In this document: positions 11,181-22,972 of the stretch, in pieces
Layout: each line of letters starts with the position of its first letter
How positions within the stretch are numbered: the first letter of the stretch is position 1
NCBI GenBank assembly: GCA_039881045.1
Contig: JAYWVB010000009.1
Span: 124,001-188,000 of the forward strand
Origin: Chaetomium olivaceum
Lineage: Eukaryota > Ascomycota > Sordariomycetes > Sordariales > Chaetomiaceae
DNA length: 64,000 nucleotides
Direction of reading: 5' to 3'
Notes under the pieces: model-generated
Seen by the model: only the letters and a program-made list of their open reading frames with translations
Databases searched by the model: none
Told to the model about the DNA's origin: nothing
Program-made: the position numbers and the translations under genes

Positions 11181-13705
11181 ATGTCAATCGTACCTTTGTC
11201 AGAAGCCACTGTCCGCAGCCTGGGTTCCAGTCTTGTCATCACCAGCCCCGTGTTTCTACTTAAGGAGCTTGTCGACAACGCCATCGACGCCGGAGCGACC
11301 TCGATTGATGTGCTAGTTTCTCTTAACACAATTGACAAGATTGAGGTTAGAGATAATGGCCATGGCATTAGCCCTGCCGACTTTGGCCACCTAGGTTGCC
11401 CCGGCCACACAAGCAAGCTCAGGTCACTGAACGAACTCGACGCGTTGGGAGGGAGAACATTGGGGTTCCGCGGCGTTGCATTGGCCAGTGCCAACACCTT
11501 GGCGAATGTCTCTCTGACGACTCGCGTGCCAACTGAGCATGTTGCTGCGGTCATCTCTCTCGCGAAAGGAGGAGGAGTTGACACCCTACGGTATGTTGGC
11601 GCTCCAGTCGGCACCACCGTCTGTGTGACGAACTTGTTCTCGCATCTGCCCGTGAGATCACAGGTCACCGCCAAGGACGCATCGAAGAATTTGACAAGAA
11701 TGAAGGAGCTTTTGAAGTCATATGCACTCACGAGACCGACAATAAAGCTGCGATTCACAGTTCTGAAGACCCCCAACCTCTCGTGGTCTTATGCCCCGGC
11801 GCCGAATAGCGATATCAAGACAGCAGCGATTCAGCTTTTTGGCACAGAGCTAGCGTCGCAGTGCGTATTCAAAACGTTCCCGAACATGATAACTCGAGAG
11901 GCGACGACGGAAGTTTGGGGAATCAGGACGTCCCCGACTGTCCTCCAGAACAAGAAACAACAAGAGTGATCTTCGAAGCCTTGTTACCGAAACCCACAGC
12001 CGACCCCCAGAAAATTCCCAAGGGAGCTTTTATCTCTGTGGATGCTCGACCACTTTCGGCTGCTCGAGGGACGTCCAAGAAATTGCTGTCCATATTCAAG
12101 AAGCGCATCGGAGATCATTTTGCATCGATTCGTTCGGGAGCCACTCTCAAAAACCCCTTCATCAGTTTGAATGTCCGGTGCCCCCCGGGTAGCTACGATG
12201 TTAACGTCGAGCCTTCCAAGGAAGATGTTATCTTCAGGGAGGAACATAATATCATTGATCAATTCGAGTTATTTCTTTCATGGGCCTATCCTCCCCTTGG
12301 GGTTGGCCAGTCACACCCACTGCCGATAACCACCACAGAAATAGACGTTGAAGCATCTAACAAGAAAATCACGGATATCTTGAGTTCATCTTTGTCGCTA
12401 CAGGTATGGATATATCTCGATACGTACAGCCTATCTATGCTGACACCTCAAGGTCACGACTCCTTCGTGGAGAGTTGATATGTCGTCAGGACTTGATGGA
12501 ATCAGCGATGATGAGGCTGGCGATGAAGCTATTGGCCACACCCCACAACATACACAACAGGTGACCGAGTTTGAACTCCACGAAGAGAACAATGGACAGA
12601 CTCCAACAGAGGGACTGAATCCCTGGTCTATTGCCAAACTTACCGGCAAGGCCCGAAATAGTGCACCACTGGACCAAGGACTCGTGCAAGATATAGATCG
12701 GGAGGTTGAACCCGACACCAGAGACCCCTTCAGTGTAAGCTCACCGTCAAATATGCAAGAACTGGACCCAAGACGCAGCCCGGAACCCCAACCTAGTCGT
12801 CACGATAGACGCAAGAACCCAGTATCGCAGGACGGGCACTTGAACGATTCCACGGGGGACGGACAAGACAAATCAACAGTCCGTTCCACTCGCTCCTCAC
12901 CAAATCGGCGCAGCCGGTCTCGTCGTGACCACGCACTTCAAAGCCCACCAACTTCCTCTCCGCATGACCAAGATCGCGAGAGGGTTGTTTCGGGGGACCG
13001 CCCCCGTCCACAAAAATCAGCAGGGCCGAGCCGCATAGTCCAGTCGTCCCGGCTCCCATTCGACAGAAACAATAGTCGGCCAAGATCCCGTGACCATCGC
13101 GACCTCGATTTCGACCGAGATCGGCGAGTTTCAAAGCCTACCTGGCCAGGCGCGCGCACAAGAAACCGGCCATCTAGTCGTCTAGTTGACGTCGAGGACA
13201 TGGACACCATAATGGGAACCTTTGTCAGGGTCAACTCGGCCGGCAGGAACACTGCTCAACAGACATCGCCATCTTCCATGTCCTTGTCACGCAATACCGC
13301 TGGAGGTGATGGGAGCGCAACCGGGGCTCAGCTGGCGGAAAGTCCAGAAAGGCCAGATGAAAGCACCCCCAAGCCGATTCTACGCATCGATGACCCCAGG
13401 CAAGACTCATTCAGCAGCAGCGCCTTACTGCAGCGGGCGTACGGAAAAAGCCCAAGCGGCTTAAAACCGGCCAGCTGCCCCTCGAGACAATCCCGTGTGA
13501 TGCTGAGACGTGCGCTCTATTGCTGACAATGGCGGCTGATGCGCGCGGTTTAGCACAGCTGCTTACCGAAGCCTCTCGATTCGACACTTGGTTGGTTGAT
13601 GGTGAGCTGAGAGGGGCCTTTGAGGACGAGACCAGGCCCAAGGACACAGCCAGGTTGATGGAGCCTTTGTTGGTACGGCTCGGCTACGAAACTGTATACG
13701 CTTGA
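11181..13705 (+). CDS. MLH2: MutL homologue, MLH2 / human PMS1 type (frame broken twice)
   Basis: The N-terminus has the GHKL ATPase fold of MutL proteins: KELVDNAIDAGATS (residues 28-41, Glu29 and Asn33), RDNGHGI (57-62) and GFRGVALAS (95-103). The opening TVRSLGSSLVITS resembles human PMS1/yeast MLH2 rather than MLH1, PMS2 or MLH3 (KIAAGEVI-type). Known role: partner of MLH1 in mismatch repair and meiotic gene-conversion tract control. Exon 1 is 11181-12403, intron 12404-12452 (49 bp), exon 2 12453-13705. The reading frame breaks near 11871-11881 and again in the A-run at 13445-13449. In both places one missing base would join the two halves, giving about 825 aa with all phases consistent. 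GFRGE, normally invariant, reads GFRGV. No metal-binding endonuclease motif is seen in the C-terminus, as expected for MLH2. The cause of the breaks is unproven. Confidence 0.82.
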
Positions 13706-15004
13706 ACGGCACCACTGCTATCCATATCGTCATGGCAATCACGCGATTGAAGGGTCCGTGGAAGTATGGCGCATGCTTTGATGACTCCAAGCTTTCGTTC
13801 ACTCTGACTGCCTTGCTGAGACTATTGCACACGCCGTCGTGTTGGGCCATGGAGAGTGTAGATCGCTACTGAGCTCGTCGCAGATGTCCCACACGCGGAC
13901 GAATTGTACCCCGGGTTTGGGGGGGAAGGGGGAGGAAGAAAGGCGCAAAAGGGTAAAACCCTCTGGCCAGGTGCCCCCACGGAAGGTAGCAAGCTAGCCA
14001 AACCGACTGGCTGTACGGGACTGACTGCCCTGTGGTAGGCAGGCGTGGCAGGTAGGGAGGAATTGGGTCAACACGAGCTTGCCTGCTGAGGAATTCCTGC
14101 ATCCAATTGGGATCGAGAGGGGCTTTCAAAGGGCACCACAGTGCTGATCTTGGTCAGTATTTATTAACGGTCGAGCTATTTTTGAAGCAATGACGACTGG
14201 GATCTTTGGTTCGAGCGGGTGACAACAAGACGTTTGGTGACTGGTTTGTGTTTCGTGGCTGCGTGGATCCTCGTGTTGAACCGTGGGATCGAAGCTTCTT
14301 CAACCTTATGGCCCCACTTCAGCGAGCGGACGTCATCCATCGCTTGGCGTCACTCATTCAGCCCCGAAGAACAGTCAACAACCGGACCTTGGTAGCCAAC
14401 CAGCGCTTGAAGTGGACCGCCGTTGATCAGCAAACCCGGTGCTGCGCACAGTGGAACCTGGCAGCGACACGCCCGAGCGCCCTTCTCCATTCACCATCCA
14501 TCCACTGTCTTGGGCCTCCACTACTTTTTGATTTTACGAGATCGAGGCCCGCCCTCAAAACAAACACTTGCACTCGCTTCCTCCATCGCCCGGGTTATTG
14601 AGCCCCTACCTGCGCCGCTAGTCTAGTCTGCAAACAAGGCGCTGCGGTCCGGGGAGTCTCGTCCAAGATGCACAGCTAGTCGGCCGCTGCCGCTTGTGCT
14701 GTTACTCCATCCGCGCCCCCTAGGTTCCTGCTCCGTAGCCCACTTTCCGCTCCCAGGTCCCTCCTTTCGAACCTCGAGTCAGCCGGTCTTCGACACGCTT
14801 GCCATTTCCGGACTCGATCCAACCATGCCGGCGGTCGATAGTTTTGGCCCTCTGTCCTCCGAGTTCGAGCCCGAGCCATGTGGTGCCCACCGTAACGACC
14901 GTGCCGGCGGGCATCCGCGGCCCTCCGGGAATGTACCGCCCTGTTACCCGCCCTCGCTCTCCGCGATCTGCCCGACCGGACCTCTACTTTTTTGTCGTTC
15001 AACA
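13706..15004. other. Intergenic, upstream of the TRP-like gene
   Basis: No gene supported. The region just before 15005 is C/T-rich and carries several short open frames that I regard as 5' leader. Confidence 0.45.
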
Positions 15005-18000
15005 ATGCTGCCGAGAGAAAACGCCTCCGTCCCTTTCTCCCTCGACCATCGCTCTTCACTGCCCTCACTTCCCTGATCTTCGTGCCCAGCGCCCTGTTCC
15101 GTCCGGCCGCGGCCGCCGCTGTCCCCTTCGAAAACTGCTTGTTAGCATCCTACATCAACAACGTACCTACACCGCTGCAATGGGTCCCTCAGTGGGTCGA
15201 CGCATCGTTCAACGCGACGGACCCCAAGCACACGCTCCGTGTGACCATGTGGGGAAATGTGAAGGGGGCTTTTACCGACGTTGTGCTGCCGCCGCCCGAG
15301 AGTCCTGACTGGAAGGACCCGACTAAGACCGACGGCAAGATTATAGACGAGCCCGAGCCGGACGTGCCGGACCCCAAACTCACGACCCTCCGCAGCAAGG
15401 TCAATGTCCTGACCTACGAACCTTGGAGTGACCTTTCGAACTTTTGCAACACATCGCTGACGAATGCCTCGTGCCCGTTAGGGCCTGTCTTCGTCGAGGC
15501 TAACTCCACGTAAGTTCTTATCTGTTACCCTATTAATGTATTCTGGCTGGGCTGGGTGGTCAATCCTTTTATGCTCTCTGATACTGACCGAGTTCGGATG
15601 AATAGTTTACTTCCGTATGTTCTGCCGTCCGTAACTATGAGCAACGACTTCTACTCGTCCTACGCCTTCTCGTCCTTTACGGCAACTTTCATTATAATCT
15701 ATGGAGACGCCAAAGGCACCAATATTGGGTGTGTCTCGGCTGCAGTGACGCCCGATTTAGGGGACTTGGCTTGGCTACTCAAATTTCTGCCACTGCTTGT
15801 CTTGTTGTTCGTGGGCGTGGCCACTGTCTTTGCCGGTATCTTTAGCCCGTGGGGGGCCGCCGACATCTTCCAATGGAGCTCCAACTACGGCCGCGATCCA
15901 GATCTTCTCCGCCTCGTTACGCCCGGCTTTGGGGATTGCCTGCAGTACATCCAATTCGTCGTTCTCACCGGAGGGCTCACTCTGAACTATCCAGGCTTCT
16001 ACCAACCAATCGTCAGCCAGGGGTCTTGGGCGGCCTTGATGTTTAATCAAAGCTTCGTGAGCAAGGACCCCGGGTGGATCAGTGTGCAGGATGGCATTTA
16101 CATCACGGACGGTATATACGGTTTGCAAGACCTTGCCCAACTGGTCGGTATGGGAAACGTTGACGATATCTGGGCTGGCATGATGGTGTGGCTGCTTGTG
16201 ATCATTGGCGGCATGATTGTGCTTCTCCAAGCAGGCTTCTTTGTCCAGTGGCTCTATCGCTTCGTGAAGAAGATACCGGAGGAGGATCTCCGTGCCAAGA
16301 ACATTCCCTTCACTCTAGGGAACGTCATCAGGATCGTTTTCAACTATTTCCTGCTGCCGATTGTAGCGTTGTCGACTTTTCAGCTGGTCGTCGCCAGCGG
16401 TTCACCGGCCTACGCGGTCACCTTGGCAGTCGTTACGTTGATTCTCATCGTTGGGTTTGCGGCCTGGTTACTCTACCTCATCGCAACCACGAAACCGAGG
16501 GCGTTCTTGTTCGACGATCTTCCTACACTACTTCTCTACGGTCCGCTCTACAACACGTATTCCGATGAAGCCGCAGCCTTTACGCTAATCCCGGTTCTCC
16601 TCACGTTCGTTCGCGGCATCGCCATCGGAGCCGTTCAGCCCGCGGGGGTTGCCCAGGTGGTCCTCCTCGCCATCTGCGAGGTGATTCAAATCCTGACGCT
16701 TCACGCCTTCCGACCCTTTCACTCCCCAACGTCAATGAACGCCTACCACACCCTTTTCGCTGCTCTTCGCCTCATCACGGTCCTTTTGATGGTAGCTTTC
16801 ATCCCCTCTCTCGGAGTGACGGATGGCCAAAAAGGCTGGATTGGCTACGCTATTCTCGTCACCCATGCAGGTGTACTCGTTCTTGGTTTCCTCCTTAACG
16901 CGGTGCAGACCATAGTTGAGGTTCTCGCTCGGATGCTTGGAGCCGGCGGAGATGACATCCGCGGGCAGTCGAGGGGTGCTTTGTCTAAGATCTTTGGGAT
17001 GCGCCAACTGTCGCGACGCATGTCCCGGCGGGAGAATGGTCCATCTAGGCATAGTCAGCTATCCAGCTCGGCAATGCTTGACGCCGACGAGGTGTCCAAA
17101 ATGGGATATGCTATGCCCAGTGGCCGTGTCCGGAGCGAATCGGCCGGGAGTATCGGGATGCTGATGCATCGCCGCCAGAGAAGCTCATCTGTTCTGGATA
17201 ATCTAAGCCTTGATACCCCAGCCCGAAATTTCGACAGCGGCGCAAGCTCCTTCACCCCGACCACACCGGGTGAGGCGAGTACCTTCTCCTATTTGTCGTC
17301 ACCTAAACACGTGCTCCGACACCACGGCACCTTTGGCATGCAGACGCCAGACCCCTATTATCGGCCCCCGAGGCAGCGACGTCCAACTCTGGAGACGCCG
17401 TCTTCGCCGACTTCCACCACGGCCGGGACTTGGCAAGCCGGTGAACGACCCCAGAAACGCCTTAGCCAGCCTGGGACCGGCACGCTTGGGGATCCCGCGG
17501 AAATAGGGGCTCAGATATCGAGAGACGCGACACCAGCACCTACATTGTTCCTTTCGCCCCACGAGCCGACTATTCAACTCGTGAAGTGGATTTCTATTAC
17601 GGGGTTAGGGGCGAGCGGCTGAACTCGGATGCGCCGAACCGTAAATTGAGGACCGGGCCGGCGGACCCGACTAGGCCGGTCACATCCGCCACGGGGTGGT
17701 TCTGGGGTCTGTTCGGGAATAAAGCAAAAGACAAGGGGAAAGGATTCGAGGTGGTCAGGAGTTCACGGATGCCGCCTGCCATGCGAGCCGCGGGCGGTGA
17801 TTTTGAGGATGAGCCCCCGCCGGAAGGGATACCGGTCGCAATGGGTGTCTTGCGAAACGGACCTATCGAGTCGGATGAAGAGGACGAGCGACAGGGGAAC
17901 GATACTGCCGGTCCCTCACACGTAACGTCACCGGAACGGGAACCACTCAACAGCCGACGGAGGTCCCGGGAGGATAGCACAGACGGCCTTGGCACCTCGA

Positions 18001-18443
18001 GCCCCCCTCCAGTCCCAACCTCGCCTGAAGATTCCGCCACGGCAAATACCACCAAGGTCCCTTGTGAAAACCCGCAGCACGATGCGGATGGCGTTCTGCA
18101 AGTTCCCGATGTTCCCCGGAAGAGCTCGAAACGGAATTCATGGACCAACTCTCAGAAGGGGGAATCGCAGTTATTACAGCCCGAGCTAGATCGGCCAGTG
18201 AATCTCTCCCCATCGACAGCAGCGCCATCCCGGCTACCGTTTGAGCGGACCCCGTCCCAAAAACGCCTGTCTGGCTCCTCGTCAGCAGGACTCACAGACG
18301 AGTTTATCCAGGTCGACCTGCAGGAACCCAACAACGGGACAACTGCTGGCTACGGGTTTGTCAACCAGGGCAGCGTTAACAGAGTTGATCACGGGGTCGA
18401 CCTGTTAAGCAGTTCTGCTGAGGTGGTGGACGAGAGACGATAG
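15005..18443 (+). CDS. TRP-like integral membrane protein with ML-like domain (frame broken twice)
   Basis: Fungal TRP-like/flavin-carrier type architecture. A signal peptide (Leu/Phe/Ala-rich, ending in a run of Ala before VPFENC) leads into an ML-like lumenal domain with paired Cys and several N-glycosylation sequons (FNAT, CNTS). A polytopic domain follows with about nine hydrophobic segments between 15.75 and 16.93 kb, then a long Ser/Pro/Arg-rich cytoplasmic tail. Exon 1 ends at 15509 (donor GTAAGT); exon 2 starts at 15606. No ATG opens the signal-peptide frame as written; the ATG at 15005 fits if the A-run at 15018-15021 lost one base. A second break at the C-run 17557-17560 separates SPHE from a downstream frame that begins RADYSTREVDFYYGVRGE. 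With one base added at each site the length is 1,114 aa. Family members act in membrane Ca2+ or lipid/flavin transport; the exact role here is not known. Confidence 0.82.
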
Positions 18444-19038
18444 GTGGACCAACGAGCAGCTAAACTTCCTGCCGTTGCTGGTGCCCCCTTCCTTGGTTTC
18501 CATATTTTGTTTTTGTTTTGGACTTGTTGAAGTAGCGCTGCAAATCTGTTCATAAATCGGTCGTGTTGGGTATTTTTGGCTTGTATTTTCTTTCCCTTTA
18601 TTTGGATGTTTAGCGACGGCGCATAAAATGGTGGGTGTCAACCGGTCGGGATTGGACTTTTCTTAATATCGGGCGGCGAGGTGGCAGATATAATGTTGTA
18701 TGTACACACGCGGGATACTTAGAAGGACCAAGGCGGCAAGGGTTATATATTATAACGGGTAATCAAGGAACATATTCTGGGTTAACTACGGTCTGCACGG
18801 AAATTTGGTCTCTTACAACCGCAGGTATTCTAATGCCTTGACGATCAGGAAAGGATGGGCATTCAGTCATTCATTCGTGACTTCGTGAAGGTACGTGTTC
18901 TCAATATGTATCGGGGAATAAGAGAAGCCATACGCTTGCCGCCCTAGTCGGTAGACCGACCACAACCCGCAAGAACGACTAAGAAAAAAGAGCGAGACAC
19001 ATCACGGGGCGGTCACCTCTCTTACGCCAACTGGCTGC
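18444..19038. other. Convergent 3' intergenic region
   Basis: No gene seen. It should contain the 3' UTRs of the TRP-like gene and of the minus-strand Cys-rich protein gene. Confidence 0.5.
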
Positions 19039-19982
19039 TCACAGAAGTCCTAGTCCAGCCACTCCAGCCGCAACAGCGCCAACTAGCCCGGCGCATGCTG
19101 CCGCCCCCGTCGGCCTCGCTGCTGCATTACCCGAATCTGTCCCAAAGTAGAACCCGCCGGCAGAGGTGCCGGTCATGGTGCACATGCTTGGTTGAAGATC
19201 GCCGCAGGCCACGCTGGACAGGCTGTTGCCTATTAAGCAGAACGAGTTAGTAAATTACTCGCGGTGTATGTGAGGGGAGTGGGAGAGAGAGAACCAAAGA
19301 TAGAAGATACAAAGCATAAAACGTGACTTACAGATACTAGTAGCAGCGGCAGCGCCGACACTGATTCCTCCCCCCGCGGTCACCGTCGTCCCGCCACCCC
19401 CTGGAACCACAACGGTAACGGCGTATCCGCCTCCTGCGCCATCTTGTTCCGCCAACTGCGAGGTGCAGGCCGCGTGGTTGGCGTTGCATTGGCTGATGGC
19501 GGCGGAGCAGTGGCCAGGGTTGGCGAAGTAGGTGGCGACGTAAGGGAAGGAGAAGAATACGTTTGGAACGTAGGAGGCGGCCGTGGTGGCGGCCGCGCCG
19601 GGGGGTACAAAGCTTTCGGGCGCGGTGCCGGTGCAGACAGCGCTGGGGAGAGAGAAGAAGAAGCGACTTGTTAGCGCGCTGTGTCCATGTCGCGGTCGAT
19701 CGGGTGTGCTCTGACTCACTTGGTAGGGCAGCAGGCTGGGCTCTCGCTGGCGTCGAGAGCGCATCGTTGTCCGTTCTGACAGCAGACGCCGTCGAACGCA
19801 GGGCCCTGGTCGGCGCAGCTAAAGAAGTTGGCGAGACATGCCGACTGCTGGCGTTTTGCGACGGGGGCTGCCGTCTCGACGGGTTGGAAGGGCTGCAGGC
19901 TGGCGCAAACTACCGATGCCCATGCAATCACCAGGAACAAACCGCCAGGGTACCGTCCGTATCGTCGTTGTTTGATTCCCAT
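19039..19982 (-). CDS. Cys-rich secreted protein, probable GPI anchor
   Basis: Three exons, 19982-19720, 19642-19332 and 19229-19039, total 765 nt (254 aa) in frame; donors GTGAGT and GTAAGT, acceptors CCCAG and AATAG. A basic N-terminus and hydrophobic signal sequence (LFLVIAWASVVCAS) are followed by a KR dibasic site near residue 44. A Cys-dense segment then begins with CLANFFSCADQ and contains two CC pairs. The middle is Gly/Thr/Ala-rich. The C-terminus has a small-residue run (GNAAARPTGAAAC) followed by a hydrophobic tail ending in LGLL, typical of a GPI signal. No enzyme domain is recognised. Likely a cell-surface or cell-wall protein; function unknown. Confidence 0.82.
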
Positions 19983-20742
19983 CCTCTGCGCTATTCCGGG
20001 GCCAACTATGGGGTGGAAGCGGCTGGCAATAGAGACCTATCTGGTACAGGTTGCTGCTGTGGACGCGCAAATACGGAGGTGAGACGGCGGATGATAGCGC
20101 TCAGCAACTAGGACAGCAATGAACCTCAGTTATGTCTGTTATGTGGCGGGTATGCGCGAGCAGCTTCAAGCAACTGGAACTGGGAGAGGACGGGAGCCTG
20201 CAGCTCGGTGCAAGCCGCTTCGACGTAGGTAGCAGTGTTATTTACAAGAAACAAAGAGTGTGATGCGGCGTTGGGCTGCAGCTCTGCGGCACTGCAACAC
20301 TCCTTGCGATAGCAGGTCGAGCGCCTTTTTTTGGGGCAGAGCGGTGTGCTGCGCCGACTGCGACCCGAAGGAGGCCGAGAGGTTGGACAACACACAGTAC
20401 CACAACGAGGCTGGTTTGGTGGGTGATGGAAGCTTGGAAAGACAACCCCGACCAACCACAAGGCTAAAATGATCTCAGTGATGTCATCCGATTGCTGGCC
20501 CAGCAACCCAGACGCTGGACCCTGGCTTGGTGGGCGCCAGCGGGGTAAAATGCAACACCACGGCCAGGGAGGGGCAGCCTTGTCGCGATCTGTCGAGCCG
20601 TCGAAGAACGGAACCACGTGACAAGGCATGGGGAGACAAGGAAGTTTAAGGACACGCCCATTTTGCCGCGCCGGGCGAAGCTCGCGAGTTGACACATAGT
20701 GACGGTCGAGCAAAAGCATGTCGGGAGTGTAGAAGTAGTTGT
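19983..20742. other. Intergenic between two minus-strand genes
   Basis: Several overlapping minus-strand open frames occur, but none shows a domain, a signal peptide or consistent codon use. I treat the stretch as the promoter of the Cys-rich protein gene plus the 3' UTR of the 311-aa protein gene. Confidence 0.45.
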
Positions 20743-21678
20743 TCAAGGTCCCCGTAGGTGGCCGAGAATGGCTCGTAGCCGCAATAAAGCTGTTGGCTCA
20801 GGGGGCTTCTCACCCGGTTGCGCCTCCTCTATCCGTTTGACCTCGGAACGAGCCTCTTCGACAAGTCCGCCCAGATCACCCCAGACCTCATCCTGATAGC
20901 TGGTAAGCACGCGGGACCACTGGTCAACCCAGGTCTGCCAGGCCTCGTCCCTGTGAGAGGTACCCATGTGCACAGAAAGTTGGTTGTCTGGCGCCCGGAA
21001 AAATTCTGGGATGAAATTAAGCACATCATCCCATGCAATCGGTGACGTGTATTCCTGGCCGTCCTTTTCCCCGAAGAGCGCCTCGCGCAAACCCGCTAGG
21101 TCGTTCAGCGCGGGGGGCTCGTTGGTATTGTCGAACACTTGATCGAGGTCACCGTCGCCAGACAGCAAGGCGGCGACGTCGACACCGTCCCTTGCTTCCT
21201 GCTCCGCGACTGACAGTGGTACCGGCCCCGGCGTTCCTATGGTCCTGGACCTCGGATCATGAACGGTCGACTGCCAAGCGTTTTCCATGCTACTTGGTTC
21301 TGAGAGCATTGGTGCGCTTCCACTATCCAGAAAGGCGGCAAATGATGCCTCCTCTTGAGCGATGTGCTCCTGGGTCTGTCCCGTCTTCACGGTCACGCCG
21401 CTTTGTGCGCTGGGCCGCAGCTGGACGGAGCTCTCGCCCACCCTAGCCAGCGTCTCGCCGACCCGCGACGAGTCTCCTTTTTCATGATTGGCGCCGAAAC
21501 TTCCTCCTGGCGGTCCTGATAGCAAAAAAGATGCCGCTAATTGGGCCATCCGAGGCAGCGATGTTCCGGGGGCTTTTGCTTCGTCCGTATCACGGCCCGG
21601 AGCCTCGCCCGGTCCGGTAGCGGTAGCTTTGCCTTTGCCTTTGTCTTTGGACCCGTTGCTCGAAGGAGCGCCTGCCAT
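20743..21678 (-). CDS. Uncharacterised 311-aa fungal protein
   Basis: Single exon with an ATG start. The N-terminal 40 residues are low complexity (GKGKATATGPGE), then a short hydrophobic stretch RMAQLAASFLLSGPPGGSFG looks conserved. The middle has SFAAFLDSG and Asp-rich patches. The C-terminal third (about 205-305) appears folded and Trp/acidic-rich, with segments WDDVLNFIPEFF, WQTWVDQWSRVL and a charged helix EEARSEVKRIEE. No signal peptide or transmembrane segment. I do not recognise a family and assign no function. The even amino-acid usage, full-length frame and intact ends support a real gene. Confidence 0.7.
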   Translation of the reverse strand: MAGAPSSNGSKDKGKGKATATGPGEAPGRDTDEAKAPGTSLPRMAQLAASFLLSGPPGGSFGANHEKGDSSRVGETLARVGESSVQLRPSAQSGVTVKTGQTQEHIAQEEASFAAFLDSGSAPMLSEPSSMENAWQSTVHDPRSRTIGTPGPVPLSVAEQEARDGVDVAALLSGDGDLDQVFDNTNEPPALNDLAGLREALFGEKDGQEYTSPIAWDDVLNFIPEFFRAPDNQLSVHMGTSHRDEAWQTWVDQWSRVLTSYQDEVWGDLGGLVEEARSEVKRIEEAQPGEKPPEPTALLRLRAILGHLRGP

Positions 21679-22972
21679 TGTGGCTATTTAGGCAATCGTG
21701 AGCACGACTCGGGTCCGATTATGACCAATGGGGGTTGTGGAGCACTCGAGGCCGGGAGTCTTCACGCAACCGTTGTTAGCGAGCGAGGTCCACGTTGCGG
21801 GTCGATGAGTTGCATGTGAATGGTGCAATTCGTTTCGGTTGGGAGACTGAGCGTTGCTGCCCGGTGGTAATTCCCAATCAAACCCCAATAGATGTTGGCC
21901 CAAACTCCAACAGGATACCGGGAGGTTCTCACCCGCAGGCTGGGTTGGGTGTACTTCGGACGGGATGGCTCAAAGGAGGCTTTTTGGGGATGGAAGGAGG
22001 TGAAAGCTTGATTTAGTTGGTTGTATTCGAGTAAAGATTCAATGCCCGAGTGCCTCCATACCTCTGGTAACCCCGGCCCGAGTTACTCCACCTGTGGACA
22101 TGACGGACTTTGTCTGAGTTACAATACTGCCCACAGTGGATAGCGCTGGAGAACGACTTCGAAGCGGTTCCAGAGCCAGGTTAGGCACCTCCTCCCACTG
22201 ATTTGCGAGGCGAACTGCTCAAAGCGGGGACCTCCGTAGGTTAGGTACAGGCGAAAAAACGCTGGCTGTCCAGATGCCCGCACACTGTGCGCCCGTGCTC
22301 TGGGCACCCCATCTGGCCCCAAGCAGTTTGGCCGATTTGGGCGCACCGAACCGCACCACAGCACCATCAAAGCCATTGCTTGCGCCAACGCTGGCTCCCG
22401 TCATTTCAAGCTCAACCTGTTTCCAACAACATTCGTGCTCTTTAAGCTACACCACATTTGGCCGCGGCCCAAGTGCATCCCATACTTCACTTCACGTACG
22501 TCTCGTTTTGGAAGTTTCTGCCCCGCACCTGCCCACGTACGTACTAAGACCAAGCTTGCTGCTAGGGTCGGCCATCGTCTCTTTTTGCCTTCTTTTTTGA
22601 TCCTCGTTCCATCCTCCAACCCCCATCCAGGTGGCACAGTCGCTTCCCGCGTCCTTCCCCGCCGACCATCACAACGAGCCTCAGCTCTCAGTTCTTCTAT
22701 CCGGACCCTGCCTTCCCGAAACTCGCACCACATCCGCCTGCATTGTGCTAGCTCTGAGCAGCTCCCACGGACCCCGGGCACAACTATCGAACCCCGCCTT
22801 CGTCCCGCCGCCGCCGCCCCGACACATTGAACTGGAACCTCGGGGATCCTTCCTTACTTTGGATTTCGATTTTACCGCGTCGCTCCCGGTTTAGTCGCCG
22901 CCGCCGCTTCGTTTTTTTCCGGCAGCAGTTGTTGGTAGAGGCGGACTCCTGCCGCTCCCTCAGATTGTCAAG
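21679..22972. other. Divergent intergenic region, PP2A-B leader
   Basis: No gene seen. The right half (22.4-22.97 kb) is pyrimidine-rich and is probably the promoter and 5' UTR of the PP2A subunit gene; the left edge is the promoter of the 311-aa protein gene. AGGTTAGGTA-type motifs occur near 22180 and 22238. Confidence 0.5.

Noticed and set aside
14190..14215. tRNA B-box-like GGTTCGAGC
   Set aside because: No A-box or cloverleaf around it and the B-box does not match well.
20126..20746. Minus-strand 206-codon open frame touching the 311-aa gene
   Set aside because: No domain, overlaps the neighbouring stop, composition is irregular.
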